A stretch of 64,000 nucleotides of DNA from an uncultured Pseudophaeobacter sp. (GCA_905479575.1 CAJQNB010000069.1:54223-118222); one strand, 5' to 3'. Shown: positions 16,846 to 25,519, counted from the first letter of the stretch. Program-made: numbers and translations. The notes: generated by a model not told the origin, from the letters alone.

Positions 16846-17656
16846 GGTCTTTGCGCCGGCCAAGATCAACCTGACCCTGCATGTCACCGGCCAACGGTCG
16901 GATGGCTATCACCTGCTGGATTCGCTGGTGGCCTTTGCCGATCTGGGCGATCGCCTGCGGCTGGAGGCTGGCCAGGATATGGCCATAGATCTGCGCGGCC
17001 CCTTTGCCGAGGGCGTCCCACGGGACGGGCGCAATCTGGTCTGGAAGGCGGCGCAGGGGCTGGGCTGGGCTGGTGCCATTCATTTGAACAAACAGCTGCC
17101 TCATGGGGCGGGGATTGGCGGTGGATCTTCGGATGCGGCCGCCGTGCTGAACGCTCTGGCCGCAGAGGGGCTGACAGTGCCGCCAGAGCTGCCGCTGTCC
17201 CTGGGGGCTGACCTGCCGGTCTGCATGGTTGCCAGGGGCGCACGGATGCAGGGCATTGGCGAGCAGATCATCCCGGTCTCCCTGCCGGACTTGCCGGCGC
17301 TCTTGGTCAATCCTGGTTGCCATGTGCCAACTGGCGCGGTGTTTTCGGGCCTCGCATGGCGTGACAACCCTGCCATGCCGGACGAGATCCCAAGTTTTGA
17401 GACGGCGAGAGACTGTGCCGTCTGGCTCAAGGATCAGCGCAATGATTTGGAAATTCCGGCGGCTTATGTGGCGCCGGAAATCGACCGGGTTCTTGCTGAT
17501 CTGCGGTGCACCGGGAATGAAATGCTGTCGCGGATGTCGGGCTCTGGTGCCACCTGCTTTGCGCTTTACCCGACGCTAAAGGCCGCCCATATGGCCGCCT
17601 ATGAGATCGGCGCCGAACACCCCGACTGGTGGATACAGGCGGTAACGCTGCGCTAG
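16835..17656 (+). CDS. ispE: 4-diphosphocytidyl-2-C-methyl-D-erythritol kinase
   Basis: IspE phosphorylates CDP-methylerythritol in the MEP route to isoprenoids. The 273-residue GHMP kinase starts MAIEVFAPAKINLTLHVTGQ, has the ATP-binding loop LPHGAGIGGGSSDAAAVLNA and the C-terminal MSGSGATCFALY. The ATG lies inside the end of the TPR gene; an in-frame start further upstream would extend into that gene and has no ribosome site. Note that the polyprenyl diphosphate synthase using its product lies 0.9 kb away on the other strand. Confidence 0.94.
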   Translation: MAIEVFAPAKINLTLHVTGQRSDGYHLLDSLVAFADLGDRLRLEAGQDMAIDLRGPFAEGVPRDGRNLVWKAAQGLGWAGAIHLNKQLPHGAGIGGGSSDAAAVLNALAAEGLTVPPELPLSLGADLPVCMVARGARMQGIGEQIIPVSLPDLPALLVNPGCHVPTGAVFSGLAWRDNPAMPDEIPSFETARDCAVWLKDQRNDLEIPAAYVAPEIDRVLADLRCTGNEMLSRMSGSGATCFALYPTLKAAHMAAYEIGAEHPDWWIQAVTLR

Positions 17657-17660
17657 GGGG

Positions 17661-18407
17661 CTAGAGCTGCAGGTGAATGTGGTCGTCATGGCGCGCCGCC
17701 CGACATCCCTGAAACCGGATCTTTGCACTGTGTAGCCCCAGGCTTTGTTGCAGATGCGGCTCTACAAAGATCTTGCCGCTGCGCGGATCCCGCGCCAGGG
17801 TCTCAATCAGCAGACGATTGCGATCAGGCTCTAATCCATAGGTTTTCCACAGGGGCTGTAGCCAGGCCAGATCCCAGCGCAGGCTGAGCCATTGATCCGG
17901 GCAGCTGCTGGCGCCCTGTTCAAAGGCAAAATAACCAATTGGGCTGCGGGTTTGACCGGGCAGGTAACGCCCTGCAGCATCCACATAATAAAACGCCAGA
18001 TCGACTTTTTCGCCGTCGTCATGGGACAGATGCGGCAGCAGTGGAAACCCGGTAAAAAAGGGAAAGCCCGCATCCAGTACCAGCGTCTGGGTGTCAGGAT
18101 GGTCCGCCTCAACCTCCGCGGCGACGTCTTGCAACAGGGCTTTTAGCTCTGGCGTTACATAAGTCCGGTTGCTGGCGCAGTAAAACCAGGATTGTACCTG
18201 CAATGGCCCGCGCTCAAAACAGGACAGCGCGGTTCTGCCGGTCCTTGGCGCGACCCAGACCGCCAACACTGCCAGCCCCAGATACAGCCCTGCAAAGGCC
18301 AGGAGAGGCCTGCGAAACAGGCGCGACAGCCCCCAGGCAATGCCGCCGAGCTGGGTCAGAGCTGTGAGCAGGACAATGATGCAGCAGTGAAATACAAGGC
18401 GCAGCAT
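17661..18407 (-). CDS. membrane-anchored LAS-type (M15/MepA-like) zinc peptidase candidate
   Basis: A 248-residue protein with two N-terminal hydrophobic helices (about residues 5-25 and 35-53) and an extracytoplasmic domain. The domain has H129-x6-D136 (SHDDGEKVD) and H243-x-H245 in HDDHIHLQL at the very C-terminus. These are the zinc-ligand pattern of the LAS superfamily (VanX/VanY, MepA), which cuts peptidoglycan peptide bonds. Cysteines in SCFERG, YCASN, SSCPDQ and QGCRAARH could form disulfides. Family placement is by motif only. It converges with ispE, 4 bases apart. Confidence 0.68.
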   Translation of the reverse strand: MLRLVFHCCIIVLLTALTQLGGIAWGLSRLFRRPLLAFAGLYLGLAVLAVWVAPRTGRTALSCFERGPLQVQSWFYCASNRTYVTPELKALLQDVAAEVEADHPDTQTLVLDAGFPFFTGFPLLPHLSHDDGEKVDLAFYYVDAAGRYLPGQTRSPIGYFAFEQGASSCPDQWLSLRWDLAWLQPLWKTYGLEPDRNRLLIETLARDPRSGKIFVEPHLQQSLGLHSAKIRFQGCRAARHDDHIHLQL

Positions 18408-18454
18408 GGGGCTATAATCCGTCCTGGGGCCGTTTGGTAAGACAAAGCACAGAT

Positions 18455-18480
18455 AAAAACGCCCGCACAGTGGCGGGCGT
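18455..18480 (-). terminator. rho-independent terminator of the polyprenyl synthase gene
   Basis: Read on the minus strand, an 8-bp stem (ACGCCCGC with GCGGGCGT, 6-base loop) is followed by TTTTTATCT. It lies 27 bases past the stop of the minus-strand synthase gene. Confidence 0.85.
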
Positions 18481-18506
18481 GAGTGTTGGGTACTTTGGGG
18501 CCTGGT

Positions 18507-19505
18507 CTAGTGCAGGCGGGAGACCACATATTCGGCCAGATCATGCAGCATTTGCCGGATGGGGTGGTCGGGCAGCGGGGCGAGGGCCTGCGTTGCCGTC
18601 TCGGCCCAGAGCAGCGCATCCTGGCGGGTGGCCTCAAGCGTGGCGTATTTCGCCATCAAGGCCAGGGCCTGTTCCAGATCGCCCTCTTGCTGCTGGCCCT
18701 TTTCAATGGTGCGGGTCCAAAAGGCGCGTTCGTCATCGGTGGCCTGGGCCACGGCCTTGATTACTGGCAGGGTCAGCTTGCGCTCGCGGAAATCATCGCC
18801 GACGTTTTTGCCGGTTGCGGCGCTGTCGCCCTGGTAATCCAGCAGATCGTCGGCAATCTGAAAGGCAATGCCAAGCGCATCGCCGTAGTCAAACAGCGCC
18901 TTGACCTGCTCTGCCGGGGCCTCTGCGATGACGCCGCCAACTTCGGTGGCTGCCGAAAACAGGGCCGCTGTTTTGCCCCGGACCACCTGCAGATAGACTG
19001 CTTCATCGGTGGCCAGGTTTGAGGCGGCAGTCATTTGCAGCACCTCGCCTTCGGCAATGGTGGCCGAGGCATTGGCGAGAATATCCAGAACCCGCAGCGA
19101 GCCGGTTTCGACCATCAGCTGAAAACTGCGGGAGAACAGGTAGTCGCCAACCAGAACCGAGCTTTTGTTGTCCCACAGCAGATTGGCGGTGGGTCGGCCA
19201 CGGCGTTGGCCGCTTTCATCCACCACATCGTCATGCAGCAGCGTTGCAGTGTGGATGAATTCTACCGTTGCTGCCAGTTTGATGTGATGGTCCCCCTCAT
19301 AGCCACAGAGCTGGGCGGCAGCGAGGGTCAGCATGGGGCGCAGGCGTTTGCCACCAGCCCCTACCAGATGCGCCGTAACTTCGGGGATGCGCGGCGCATG
19401 TTTTGACGCCATGCGGGTCTGGATCAGTGTGTTCACCGCGTCCATTTCACCGCTCAAGGTGGCGGCGAGCAATTCATGCGGTTTTTGAGTCGTGACTTGA
19501 TTCAT
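18507..19505 (-). CDS. ispB: long-chain trans-polyprenyl diphosphate synthase
   Basis: Condenses isopentenyl diphosphate into the octa- or decaprenyl tail of ubiquinone. The 332-residue protein starts MNQVTTQKPHELLAATLSGE and carries GAGGKRLRPML, the first aspartate-rich motif LLHDDVVDESGQRRGRPTAN and the second, FQIADDLLDYQGD. Rhodobacteraceae make ubiquinone-10, so decaprenyl is the likelier product; chain length cannot be read off directly. The frame is open upstream of this ATG but that region is antisense to the divergent DUF2007-like gene. Its start is 57 bases from that gene. Confidence 0.92.
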   Translation of the reverse strand: MNQVTTQKPHELLAATLSGEMDAVNTLIQTRMASKHAPRIPEVTAHLVGAGGKRLRPMLTLAAAQLCGYEGDHHIKLAATVEFIHTATLLHDDVVDESGQRRGRPTANLLWDNKSSVLVGDYLFSRSFQLMVETGSLRVLDILANASATIAEGEVLQMTAASNLATDEAVYLQVVRGKTAALFSAATEVGGVIAEAPAEQVKALFDYGDALGIAFQIADDLLDYQGDSAATGKNVGDDFRERKLTLPVIKAVAQATDDERAFWTRTIEKGQQQEGDLEQALALMAKYATLEATRQDALLWAETATQALAPLPDHPIRQMLHDLAEYVVSRLH

Positions 19506-19562
19506 TGCATTCCCGGCTTTCAGGCTCGACAAGATCGTAACCTTGCCCTTAGATCCATCCCC

Positions 19563-19784
19563 ATGAAAGAACTTTTGCGCAGCACCGATCCGACTGTCCT
19601 GGCCTTTGCATCCGCCCTTCTTGAGGGTGAGGATATAGACTGCTTTCAGATGGACGTAAATATGAGCATCCTCGAAGGTGGCATTGGGATTTTTCCACGC
19701 CGTCTGATGGTGCGCGAAGACGACTATACACTGGCCAAACGCGCGATGCTGGACAACAAGATCCCGCTTGGCAATGACATATGA
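19563..19784 (+). CDS. DUF2007-like small protein
   Basis: A 73-residue soluble protein beginning MKELLRSTDPTVLAFASALL. The layout, a short ferredoxin-like fold with LLEGEDIDCFQMDVNMSILEGG and a VREDDYTLAKRAML end, matches the DUF2007 (putative signal-transducing) family. It overlaps trmN6 by 4 bases, so the two are translated together; function unknown. Confidence 0.78.
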   Translation: MKELLRSTDPTVLAFASALLEGEDIDCFQMDVNMSILEGGIGIFPRRLMVREDDYTLAKRAMLDNKIPLGNDI

Positions 19785-20587
19785 CGCAGGGGGGCGGAGC
19801 AGGGCCAAACTCTGATGCGGGCTTTGCCGAGGAAAACCTGTCGCTGAACGATTTTCTGGGCGGCCGGGTGCAGCTGTGGCAACCTCGCGAAGGCTACCGA
19901 GCCGGGGTGGATCCGGTGCTTTTGGCCGCTGCGATGCCGGCACGGGCAGGGGAGCGGGTGCTGGAGCTGGGCTGTGGTGGTGGTCAGGCGCTGTTATGTC
20001 TTGGCGAACGGGTGCCGGGGCTAGAGCTCACAGGAGTGGAGCTGCAACCGGACTATGCTGCCCTGGCGCGCCGCAATGCAGCGCACAATGGTCAAACCGT
20101 TGAGGTGATCGAGGCCGACCTAGCGGCGCTGCCCAAAGATCTGCGCCAGCGCCAGTTTGATCATGTTTTGGCCAACCCGCCGTATTACCGTGCCGGTGCC
20201 CATAGCCCGGCCGAAGACATGGGGCGGCAGATTGCCTTGGGCGGTGATACGCCTTTGCAGGTCTGGGTTGAGACCGCAGCCCGTCGGCTGACCTATAAGG
20301 GCTATTTGCATATGATCCAGCGCGCCGACCGTTTGCCCGAGATCCTGACCGCCTGTCAGGGGCGTCTTGGCTCGATTGAGGTGCTGCCGCTGGCGCCGCG
20401 CCAGGGGCGTCCGGCAGAGCTGGTTTTGCTGCGCGCTCGCAAGGGAGGCCGGGCCGATTTTCGCCTGCACGCGCCGCTGATCCTGCACCAAGGGGCGCGA
20501 CATCTGGCAGATGTAGAGAGTTATCAGCCTGAAGTGCGGGAAATTCTGCGCGAAGGCGCGGCGCTTTGCTGGCCCGCGACAAGATAG
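19781..20587 (+). CDS. trmN6: tRNA1(Val) adenine-37 N6-methyltransferase-like enzyme
   Basis: Class I SAM methyltransferase of 268 residues. The SAM site is VLELGCGGGQALLCLGER and the amino-methylating signature is NPPYY (FDHVLANPPYY), both typical of TrmN6/YfiC, which makes m6A37 in tRNA1(Val). The N-terminal QLWQPREGYRAGVDPVLLAA is also family-typical. The start overlaps the preceding small gene by 4 bases. Exact substrate is by family inference; other N6-adenine or protein methyltransferases share NPPY. Confidence 0.85.
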   Translation: MTQGGGAGPNSDAGFAEENLSLNDFLGGRVQLWQPREGYRAGVDPVLLAAAMPARAGERVLELGCGGGQALLCLGERVPGLELTGVELQPDYAALARRNAAHNGQTVEVIEADLAALPKDLRQRQFDHVLANPPYYRAGAHSPAEDMGRQIALGGDTPLQVWVETAARRLTYKGYLHMIQRADRLPEILTACQGRLGSIEVLPLAPRQGRPAELVLLRARKGGRADFRLHAPLILHQGARHLADVESYQPEVREILREGAALCWPATR

Positions 20588-20757
20588 GCGCGACGCGGTT
20601 ATATTGCAAGCTTTCAGGTGGCTTTTTTGGCGCTCTGGGCTCGATTTCACCCATAAAAATATGGCTTCTGGCGGGCTTTGGCCGATATGACAATTTCATG
20701 ACAAAAACTATGCGTCTGCGGCGTGACAGGGGGCAAAACTTGTGGTCCACTCGTTTC

Positions 20758-20777
20758 AACCCCGCAGGTTCGGGGTT
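20758..20777 (+). promoter_or_regulatory. 5' leader hairpin before the YdcH gene
   Basis: AACCCCG and CGGGGTT form a 7-bp stem with a 6-base loop, ending 29 bases before the ATG of the YdcH-family gene and 15 bases before its strong AAGGAGG site. It may stabilise the leader mRNA. The 219-bp spacer upstream is otherwise AT-rich and presumably holds the promoter. Confidence 0.4.
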
Positions 20778-20806
20778 GTTAGTCTCGCTTTAAAAGGAGG
20801 AACGCC

Positions 20807-20986
20807 ATGAGCCTCAGCTCGCATCTTACCGAACTGAAAAAGAAGCATGACCACCTGAGCATGGAAGTGGAGTACGCCCAACGATCCCCCAGTACCGACG
20901 GGTTGGAGATTGCCGGGATGAAGAAGCAAAAGCTGAAACTCAAAGAAGAGATTGAGCGTCTGTCAAGCGAAACAGAGACAGCATAA
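20807..20986 (+). CDS. YdcH family (DUF465) small coiled-coil protein
   Basis: A 59-residue, highly charged protein (MSLSSHLTELKKKHDHLSME at the N-terminus; KKQKLKLKEEIERL near the end) that forms the helical hairpin of the YdcH/DUF465 family. A near-perfect ribosome site, AAAAGGAGG, lies 6 bases before the ATG, which indicates strong expression. It has its own leader and terminator, so it is a single-gene unit. The biological role of the family is not settled. Confidence 0.88.
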   Translation: MSLSSHLTELKKKHDHLSMEVEYAQRSPSTDGLEIAGMKKQKLKLKEEIERLSSETETA

Positions 20987-21073
20987 ACGCCTATCGGTGC
21001 AGGGAAATGCCCCGGGAATTGCCGCCAGGCACCAGGGGATTTATGCCTCGCTGATATGAGCGATAGAATTTTC

Positions 21074-21101
21074 AGGGCTGCCAGATCTGGCAGCCCTTTT
21101 T
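21074..21101 (+). terminator. rho-independent terminator of the YdcH gene
   Basis: A perfect 24-bp palindrome (left arm AGGGCTGCCAGA, right arm its complement) followed by TTTTT on the plus strand. It also separates this unit from the converging DMT transporter gene. Confidence 0.9.
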
Positions 21102-21134
21102 ATGGTGCGGTGGCCGTTGTGTCGGGGCGCAGGA

Positions 21135-21989
21135 TCAGCCGCTTTTGGCGGCGATGGCAGCCCCAGCGGTAATCAGCGCGGCGGCCAGGGCCAAGGCCCA
21201 GCTGGGGTCCGCGACGCCGGCCAGAACCAGTACCAGGGTCGACAGCAAAGGCGCTGCATAAGAGCTGGTGCCGAGCATCTGAATGTCGCCCTGCTTGACG
21301 CCAATGTCCCAAACATAAAACGCCAGCCCCACGGGTCCTAATCCCAACAACAGGGTCGAGGCCCAGCCAAGTGTACCCTGTGGCCAGACGGTTTCTTCCA
21401 CTGCAAAATGCAGCGCCCAGGATGCGATGGCAGTGGCGGTGCAAAACACCGAGACTGAACTGGTGGGGGCGGATCCCACCAGCCGCGACAGCACCGAATA
21501 GCTTGACCAGGTCAGCGCGCAGAGGAAGGCGAGGATATAGCCGGGCAGGTACTCTGCCTGAAAACCACCGGACCCACCGGTAATAATCGCCGCCGCCCCG
21601 GCAAAGCCCAGCAGTGCCCCGATCAGATGCCCTGGCCGTAGGCGCTCGCCGGGCAGAAGGCCGGAAAACAGCACGATCAGCAGCGGCCAAAGATAGGCAA
21701 TCAGGCCTGCCTCGGCGGCGGGGGCCAGGCGCAGGGCCGAAAAATACAGGGCGTGATAGCCAAATAACCCAATCGAACCAAAGGCGTAGACCTTCCAGGA
21801 GATGTCTCGCAATTGGCCCAGACCACCCGTGCGCAAGGTCCAGATCAGCCCCAGGATGCCGCCAATGGTAAAACAGATCGCATTCAACAGTAGCGGTGGG
21901 GTTGGGGCAGAGCCGACTGTCAGCAGCGCCAGTAGCGCCCAGAGCAGAACGGCCACAAACCCAACTGCGGTGGCTGTGGAGCGGGTCAT
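21135..21989 (-). CDS. DMT-superfamily (EamA) transporter
   Basis: An inner-membrane protein of 284 residues with about ten hydrophobic helices in two EamA halves (LLWALLALLTVGSAPTPPLL in the first; ILAFLCALTWSSYSVLSRLV opens the second). Proline-rich SAPTPPL and the YHALYFSALRLAPAAEAGLI stretch recall YddG-type aromatic amino acid exporters. Its start overlaps the end of the LysR regulator by 4 bases, so regulator and exporter form one operon and the regulator probably controls export. Confidence 0.85.
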   Translation of the reverse strand: MTRSTATAVGFVAVLLWALLALLTVGSAPTPPLLLNAICFTIGGILGLIWTLRTGGLGQLRDISWKVYAFGSIGLFGYHALYFSALRLAPAAEAGLIAYLWPLLIVLFSGLLPGERLRPGHLIGALLGFAGAAAIITGGSGGFQAEYLPGYILAFLCALTWSSYSVLSRLVGSAPTSSVSVFCTATAIASWALHFAVEETVWPQGTLGWASTLLLGLGPVGLAFYVWDIGVKQGDIQMLGTSSYAAPLLSTLVLVLAGVADPSWALALAAALITAGAAIAAKSG

Positions 21990-22933
21990 AGTGCGGCGAT
22001 CTCCTCAACCGGGATAATGGTAAAATCATCGGATATATGCGCGGTTTTTTCGATCTCCGCCAGAAACCAATCGCGAAAAGCTGCGATTTGGGGGCGTTTT
22101 TCTGCGCCGGGCAAGCAGAGAAAACGAAACCGGGCCTGGCTTTCGATTGCCAGCTTGAAGGGGGCGACCAGGCGGCCCTCTTGCAGGTCAGAGATAATCA
22201 TCGGTCGTCGCCCCAGCGCCACCCCCATGCCTGCGACGGCGGCGTTGATGGCATGGTCGGCATTGGAGAAATGGGTGCCATGCAGGGGGGTGTAATCAAT
22301 CCCGGCGGCGCGGAACCAGGTGGGCCAGTCGCAGGGGGGCTGCAAAAAGTCGATGGAATCATCAAAAATCAGCGGTGCCTGCCGCAGGCTTTCTACGGTG
22401 GTAAATTGTTTGGCCAGTTCTGGCGACATCACTGGCGTCAGCCATTCTTTGCGCACCGGTACCGAATACAACCCATCATCTCCGCCATAGCCAAACCTGA
22501 TCGCCACATCGACGTCATCGCGCGCCAGATCCATATTGCGCAGGGTGGCCGAAAACCTGAGGTCAATTTCAGGATGGGCGCGGGCAAAATCATAGAGGCG
22601 CGGCGCCAGCCATTTGGCCGTCAGCGCCGGGCCTGCGGTGACGGTCAGGCTGCTGTTGTCCTGCAACCGCTTGGTTGCCATCCAGGCGGTCGACAGGGTT
22701 TGGAAGCCTTCGGCAGCCCCTGGCGCCAGGGTACGCCCGGCTTCGGTCAGCTCTACCGCCCGGTTGAGGCGGCGGAACAAGGGCACGCCCAGGTGCTCTT
22801 CCAGGGATTTGATCTGAAACGACAGGGCGGCCGGCGTGACATTCAGTTCAGCCGCAGCCTGGGCAAAGGACATGTGGCGGGCAGCGGCATCAAAGGCGCG
22901 CAGGGCGGTGAGAGGGGGGAGACGATCTGACAT
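21986..22933 (-). CDS. LysR-family transcriptional regulator, GcvA-like
   Basis: A 315-residue LysR protein. The N-terminal winged helix-turn-helix (LPPLTALRAFDAAARHMSFA and AAAELNVTPAALSFQIKSLE) is followed by an effector domain of the GcvA/AmpR subgroup (LTVTAGPALTAKWLAPRL, DVDVAIRFGYGGDDGL). The ATG giving MSDRLPP is used; the open frame further upstream runs into the divergent promoter. It is translationally coupled to the EamA exporter and diverges from a 56-residue small protein gene, the usual LysR layout for autoregulation and target control. Confidence 0.9.
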   Translation of the reverse strand: MSDRLPPLTALRAFDAAARHMSFAQAAAELNVTPAALSFQIKSLEEHLGVPLFRRLNRAVELTEAGRTLAPGAAEGFQTLSTAWMATKRLQDNSSLTVTAGPALTAKWLAPRLYDFARAHPEIDLRFSATLRNMDLARDDVDVAIRFGYGGDDGLYSVPVRKEWLTPVMSPELAKQFTTVESLRQAPLIFDDSIDFLQPPCDWPTWFRAAGIDYTPLHGTHFSNADHAINAAVAGMGVALGRRPMIISDLQEGRLVAPFKLAIESQARFRFLCLPGAEKRPQIAAFRDWFLAEIEKTAHISDDFTIIPVEEIAAL

Positions 22934-22940
22934 GCTCACA

Positions 22941-22953
22941 TAAGTAATACTTA
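22941..22953. promoter_or_regulatory. candidate LysR operator
   Basis: TAAGTAATACTTA is a 13-bp palindrome with a T-N11-A outline, located 8 bases upstream of the LysR start in the spacer shared with the divergent small gene. Position fits autoregulation; assignment is by pattern only. Confidence 0.4.
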
Positions 22954-23047
22954 ACTGAAGCCTTGGAAAGTCTCGTTTGTGCCTTTTGCCATAAAAGCCC
23001 ATGTTGGCTTTAGATAGACAATCCTAATCCGAACGGAGGCCGAGGCG

Positions 23048-23218
23048 ATGGAATATTCAGCAAATAGCAACGTCAAGCAAGCGATGGAACGTGCACATGC
23101 AGAGCGCAGCCAGGCCCTGTTTTCCGGGTTGGCAAGACTGTTCCGGTTGCGCAAATCCGGGGCGACAAAAACCACTGGTCCAAAGGTGACCGGAATTGGG
23201 TTTTCCCGCTGGGCATAG
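23048..23218 (+). CDS. small basic hypothetical protein
   Basis: A 56-residue protein (MEYSANSNVKQAMERAHAER at the N-terminus, C-terminus GIGFSRWA) with an amphipathic ALFSGLARLFRLRK segment. GGAGG lies upstream of the ATG. It resembles small rhodobacteral proteins encoded opposite LysR regulators, but I cannot name a family. It ends just before a bidirectional terminator, supporting a real transcription unit. Confidence 0.6.
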   Translation: MEYSANSNVKQAMERAHAERSQALFSGLARLFRLRKSGATKTTGPKVTGIGFSRWA

Positions 23219-23240
23219 TGCACATGTCCTTACGGGATTA

Positions 23241-23270
23241 AAAAGGGCCGGTCTGAAAAGACCGGCCCTT
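23241..23270. terminator. bidirectional rho-independent terminator
   Basis: A 12-bp perfect stem (AAGGGCCGGTCT, loop GAAA, AGACCGGCCCTT). T-rich sequence follows on both strands (TTATCTGTTCTC on plus; TTTTTAATCCC on minus). It ends the small plus-strand gene and the converging phaB gene. Confidence 0.88.
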
Positions 23271-23313
23271 ATCTGTTCTCTCATGTCGCCTCTGCCGCTG
23301 GTGCGGCGCAGGA

Positions 23314-24036
23314 TCAGACGAAGAATTGACCGCCATTGGCCGAGATGGTGGAGCCATTGATAAAGCCCGAATCATCTGAAGCCAGGAAGGCAACGCAACG
23401 GGCGATCTCTTCGGGTTCGCCAAGGCGGCCGGTTGGGATCTGGGCGATGATCGAATCACGGACCTTTTCGGGCACGGCCATGACCATTTCTGTGGCGATA
23501 TAACCAGGGCAGATTGCATTGGCAGTGATGCCTGCACGCGCGCCTTCCTGGGCCAGGGATTTGACGATACCCAGATCGCCGGCCTTGGTTGCGGCATAGT
23601 TCGCCTGGGCAAACTGGCCTTTTTGACCATTGATCGACGAAATCACGATGACGCGGCCAAATTTACGCTCGCGCATGCCGGGCCAGATCGGGTGAACGGT
23701 GTTGAACACGCCGGTGAGGTTGGTGTCGATCACCTCTTGCCACTGCTGCGGCGTCATTTTGTGGAAGGGCGCATCGCGGGTGATGCCTGCATTGGCCACC
23801 ACGATGTCGATGGGGCCAAGGTCGGCCTCAACCTGGGCGATACCCGCTTGGCTTTCCTCATAGGAGCCAACGTTCCACTTGTAGGTCTTGATCCCGGTCT
23901 CTTCGGTGAACTTTGCCGCCGCTTCGTCGTTGCCCGCGTAGGTCGCGGCGACAGTGCAGCCCTGGTCCTTTAGGGCCTGCGAAATTGCTGCGCCAATGCC
24001 GCGTGAGCCGCCGGTGACGAGTGCAGTACGTGCCAT
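23314..24036 (-). CDS. phaB: acetoacetyl-CoA reductase (NADPH)
   Basis: Short-chain dehydrogenase of 240 residues that reduces acetoacetyl-CoA to (R)-3-hydroxybutyryl-CoA for PHB storage; the product also feeds the ethylmalonyl-CoA pathway. Visible are the cofactor loop LVTGGSRGIGAAISQALKDQ, VANAGITRD and the catalytic YAATKAG after VISSINGQKGQFAQAN. The C-terminal INGSTISANGGQFFV is typical of PhaB. It lies downstream of phaA but is separated by a terminator, with a PhaR-like site of its own upstream. Confidence 0.95.
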   Translation of the reverse strand: MARTALVTGGSRGIGAAISQALKDQGCTVAATYAGNDEAAAKFTEETGIKTYKWNVGSYEESQAGIAQVEADLGPIDIVVANAGITRDAPFHKMTPQQWQEVIDTNLTGVFNTVHPIWPGMRERKFGRVIVISSINGQKGQFAQANYAATKAGDLGIVKSLAQEGARAGITANAICPGYIATEMVMAVPEKVRDSIIAQIPTGRLGEPEEIARCVAFLASDDSGFINGSTISANGGQFFV

Positions 24037-24094
24037 TCAGTTTTCCTCCAATTCGATATTCGCTCGGTAATCTTGCTACCTATTGATAGTGCAA

Positions 24095-24159
24095 TGCGCA
24101 ACAATATTGCGCAATGAATTTTTGCCGCAATGCCGCGAAAATTGTCGCAGGTGCAGCAA
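24095..24159. promoter_or_regulatory. phaB upstream region: PhaR-like site and TGCGCAA dyad
   Basis: TTGTCGC-aggt-GCAGCAA (24142-24159) is nearly identical to the perfect palindrome before phaA and fits the CTGC-N3/4-GCAG pattern reported for the PHB regulator PhaR, with a changed left arm. A second dyad, TGCGCAA-caata-TTGCGCA (24095-24113), lies closer to the gene. Both sit between the phaA terminator and the phaB start. Confidence 0.6.
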
Positions 24160-24173
24160 TACCTCCCTGTTGT

Positions 24174-24201
24174 AATAAAAAGGGCGCCAAACTGGCGCCC
24201 T
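24174..24201 (-). terminator. rho-independent terminator of phaA
   Basis: On the minus strand, AGGGCGCC and GGCGCCCT pair around a 5-base loop and are followed by TTTTATTA. It lies 26 bases beyond the phaA stop and separates phaA from phaB transcription. Confidence 0.87.
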
Positions 24202-24226
24202 GATCTATGTTAAACTGTGGTCCCGA

Positions 24227-25402
24227 TTATGGGCGCTCCAGGCACATGGCGACGCCCATGCCGCCACCGATGCAGAGCGTGGCGAGGCCTTTTTTGGCGC
24301 CGCGCCGCTGCATTTCAAACAGCAGCGTGTTTAGCACCCGGCAGCCCGAGGCACCGATTGGGTGGCCGATGGCGATGGCGCCGCCGTTGACGTTGACGAT
24401 TGCCGGATCCCAGCCCATGTCCTTGTTGACGGCGCAGGCCTGTGCGGCAAAGGCTTCGTTGGCTTCAACCAGATCCAGGTCGCTGACCGACCAGCCGGCC
24501 TTGTCCAGGGCTTTGCGCGAGGCGTAGATCGGCCCAACACCCATGATCGAAGGGTCGACACCGGCAGTGGCATAAGAGGCAATCCGCGCCAGCGGCGTGA
24601 TACCGCGCTTTTCGGCGTCATCGGCGCTCATCAGCAGGGTTGCGGCGGCACCGTCATTCAAACCAGAGGCATTGGCCGCAGTGACTGATCCATCCTTGGT
24701 AAAGGCGGGGCGCAATTTTTGCATCGCTTCCATGGAGGCGCCATGGCGGATGTATTCGTCTTGATCCACCACGGTTTCGCCCTTGCGGGTCTTGATGGTG
24801 AAAGCCGCGATTTCATCGGCAAATTTACCAGCTTTTTGCGCCGCTTCGGCCTTGTTCTGGCTGGCGACAGCAAATTCGTCCTGCATTTCGCGGGAGATCT
24901 GCCATTTGTCGGCGACGTTTTCCGCTGTCTGACCCATGTGGTAGCCGTTGAAGGCATCCCACAGGCCATCGCGAATCATGGTGTCGATGTATTTCATGTC
25001 ACCCATCTTATGACCGGCGCGCAGGGCGGCGGCATGGGGTGACAGGGTCATGTTTTCCTGGCCGCCGGCACAGACAATCGCGGCATCCCCAAGCTGGATA
25101 TGCTGCGCGCCAAGCGCAACAGCACGCAGGCCGGAGCCACAGACCTGGTTGATGCCCCAGGCAGCACTTTCCTGTGGAAGGCCGGCATTGATATGGGCTT
25201 GGCGGGCTGGGTTTTGCCCCTGTGCGGCGGTCAGAACCTGCCCCAGGATGGTCTCGGAAACCTCGGATTTGTCAACGCCTGCGCGCTCTACCACGGCTTC
25301 CAGTACCGCACGACCCAGATCATGGGCGGGCGTATTGGCGAAAGCTCCGCCAAAACTGCCGACAGCGGTACGCGCGGCGGATGCAATTACAACATTGGTC
25401 AT
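24227..25402 (-). CDS. phaA: acetyl-CoA acetyltransferase (beta-ketothiolase)
   Basis: Condenses two acetyl-CoA to acetoacetyl-CoA, first step of PHB synthesis and entry to the ethylmalonyl-CoA pathway. The 391-residue protein starts [20 protein letters not shown]. It has the nucleophile motif [13 protein letters not shown] (Cys near residue 88), the [16 protein letters not shown] block and the C-terminal [10 protein letters not shown] with the second catalytic Cys. The ATG is chosen over an earlier in-frame start because conserved thiolase sequence begins there. A perfect PhaR-type palindrome lies 118 bases upstream. Confidence 0.95.
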   Translation of the reverse strand: MTNVVIASAARTAVGSFGGAFANTPAHDLGRAVLEAVVERAGVDKSEVSETILGQVLTAAQGQNPARQAHINAGLPQESAAWGINQVCGSGLRAVALGAQHIQLGDAAIVCAGGQENMTLSPHAAALRAGHKMGDMKYIDTMIRDGLWDAFNGYHMGQTAENVADKWQISREMQDEFAVASQNKAEAAQKAGKFADEIAAFTIKTRKGETVVDQDEYIRHGASMEAMQKLRPAFTKDGSVTAANASGLNDGAAATLLMSADDAEKRGITPLARIASYATAGVDPSIMGVGPIYASRKALDKAGWSVSDLDLVEANEAFAAQACAVNKDMGWDPAIVNVNGGAIAIGHPIGASGCRVLNTLLFEMQRRGAKKGLATLCIGGGMGVAMCLERP

Positions 25403-25519
25403 TATTTCTGGTCCTCTGCCATCAAACTCTCTCGTGAAGACATGCAATTATTCTGCGGTTCGTAAACTTACCGCAAAATCACAAATCCCCACCTCCCTCT
25501 CCGGGACAGATATAGCGTC

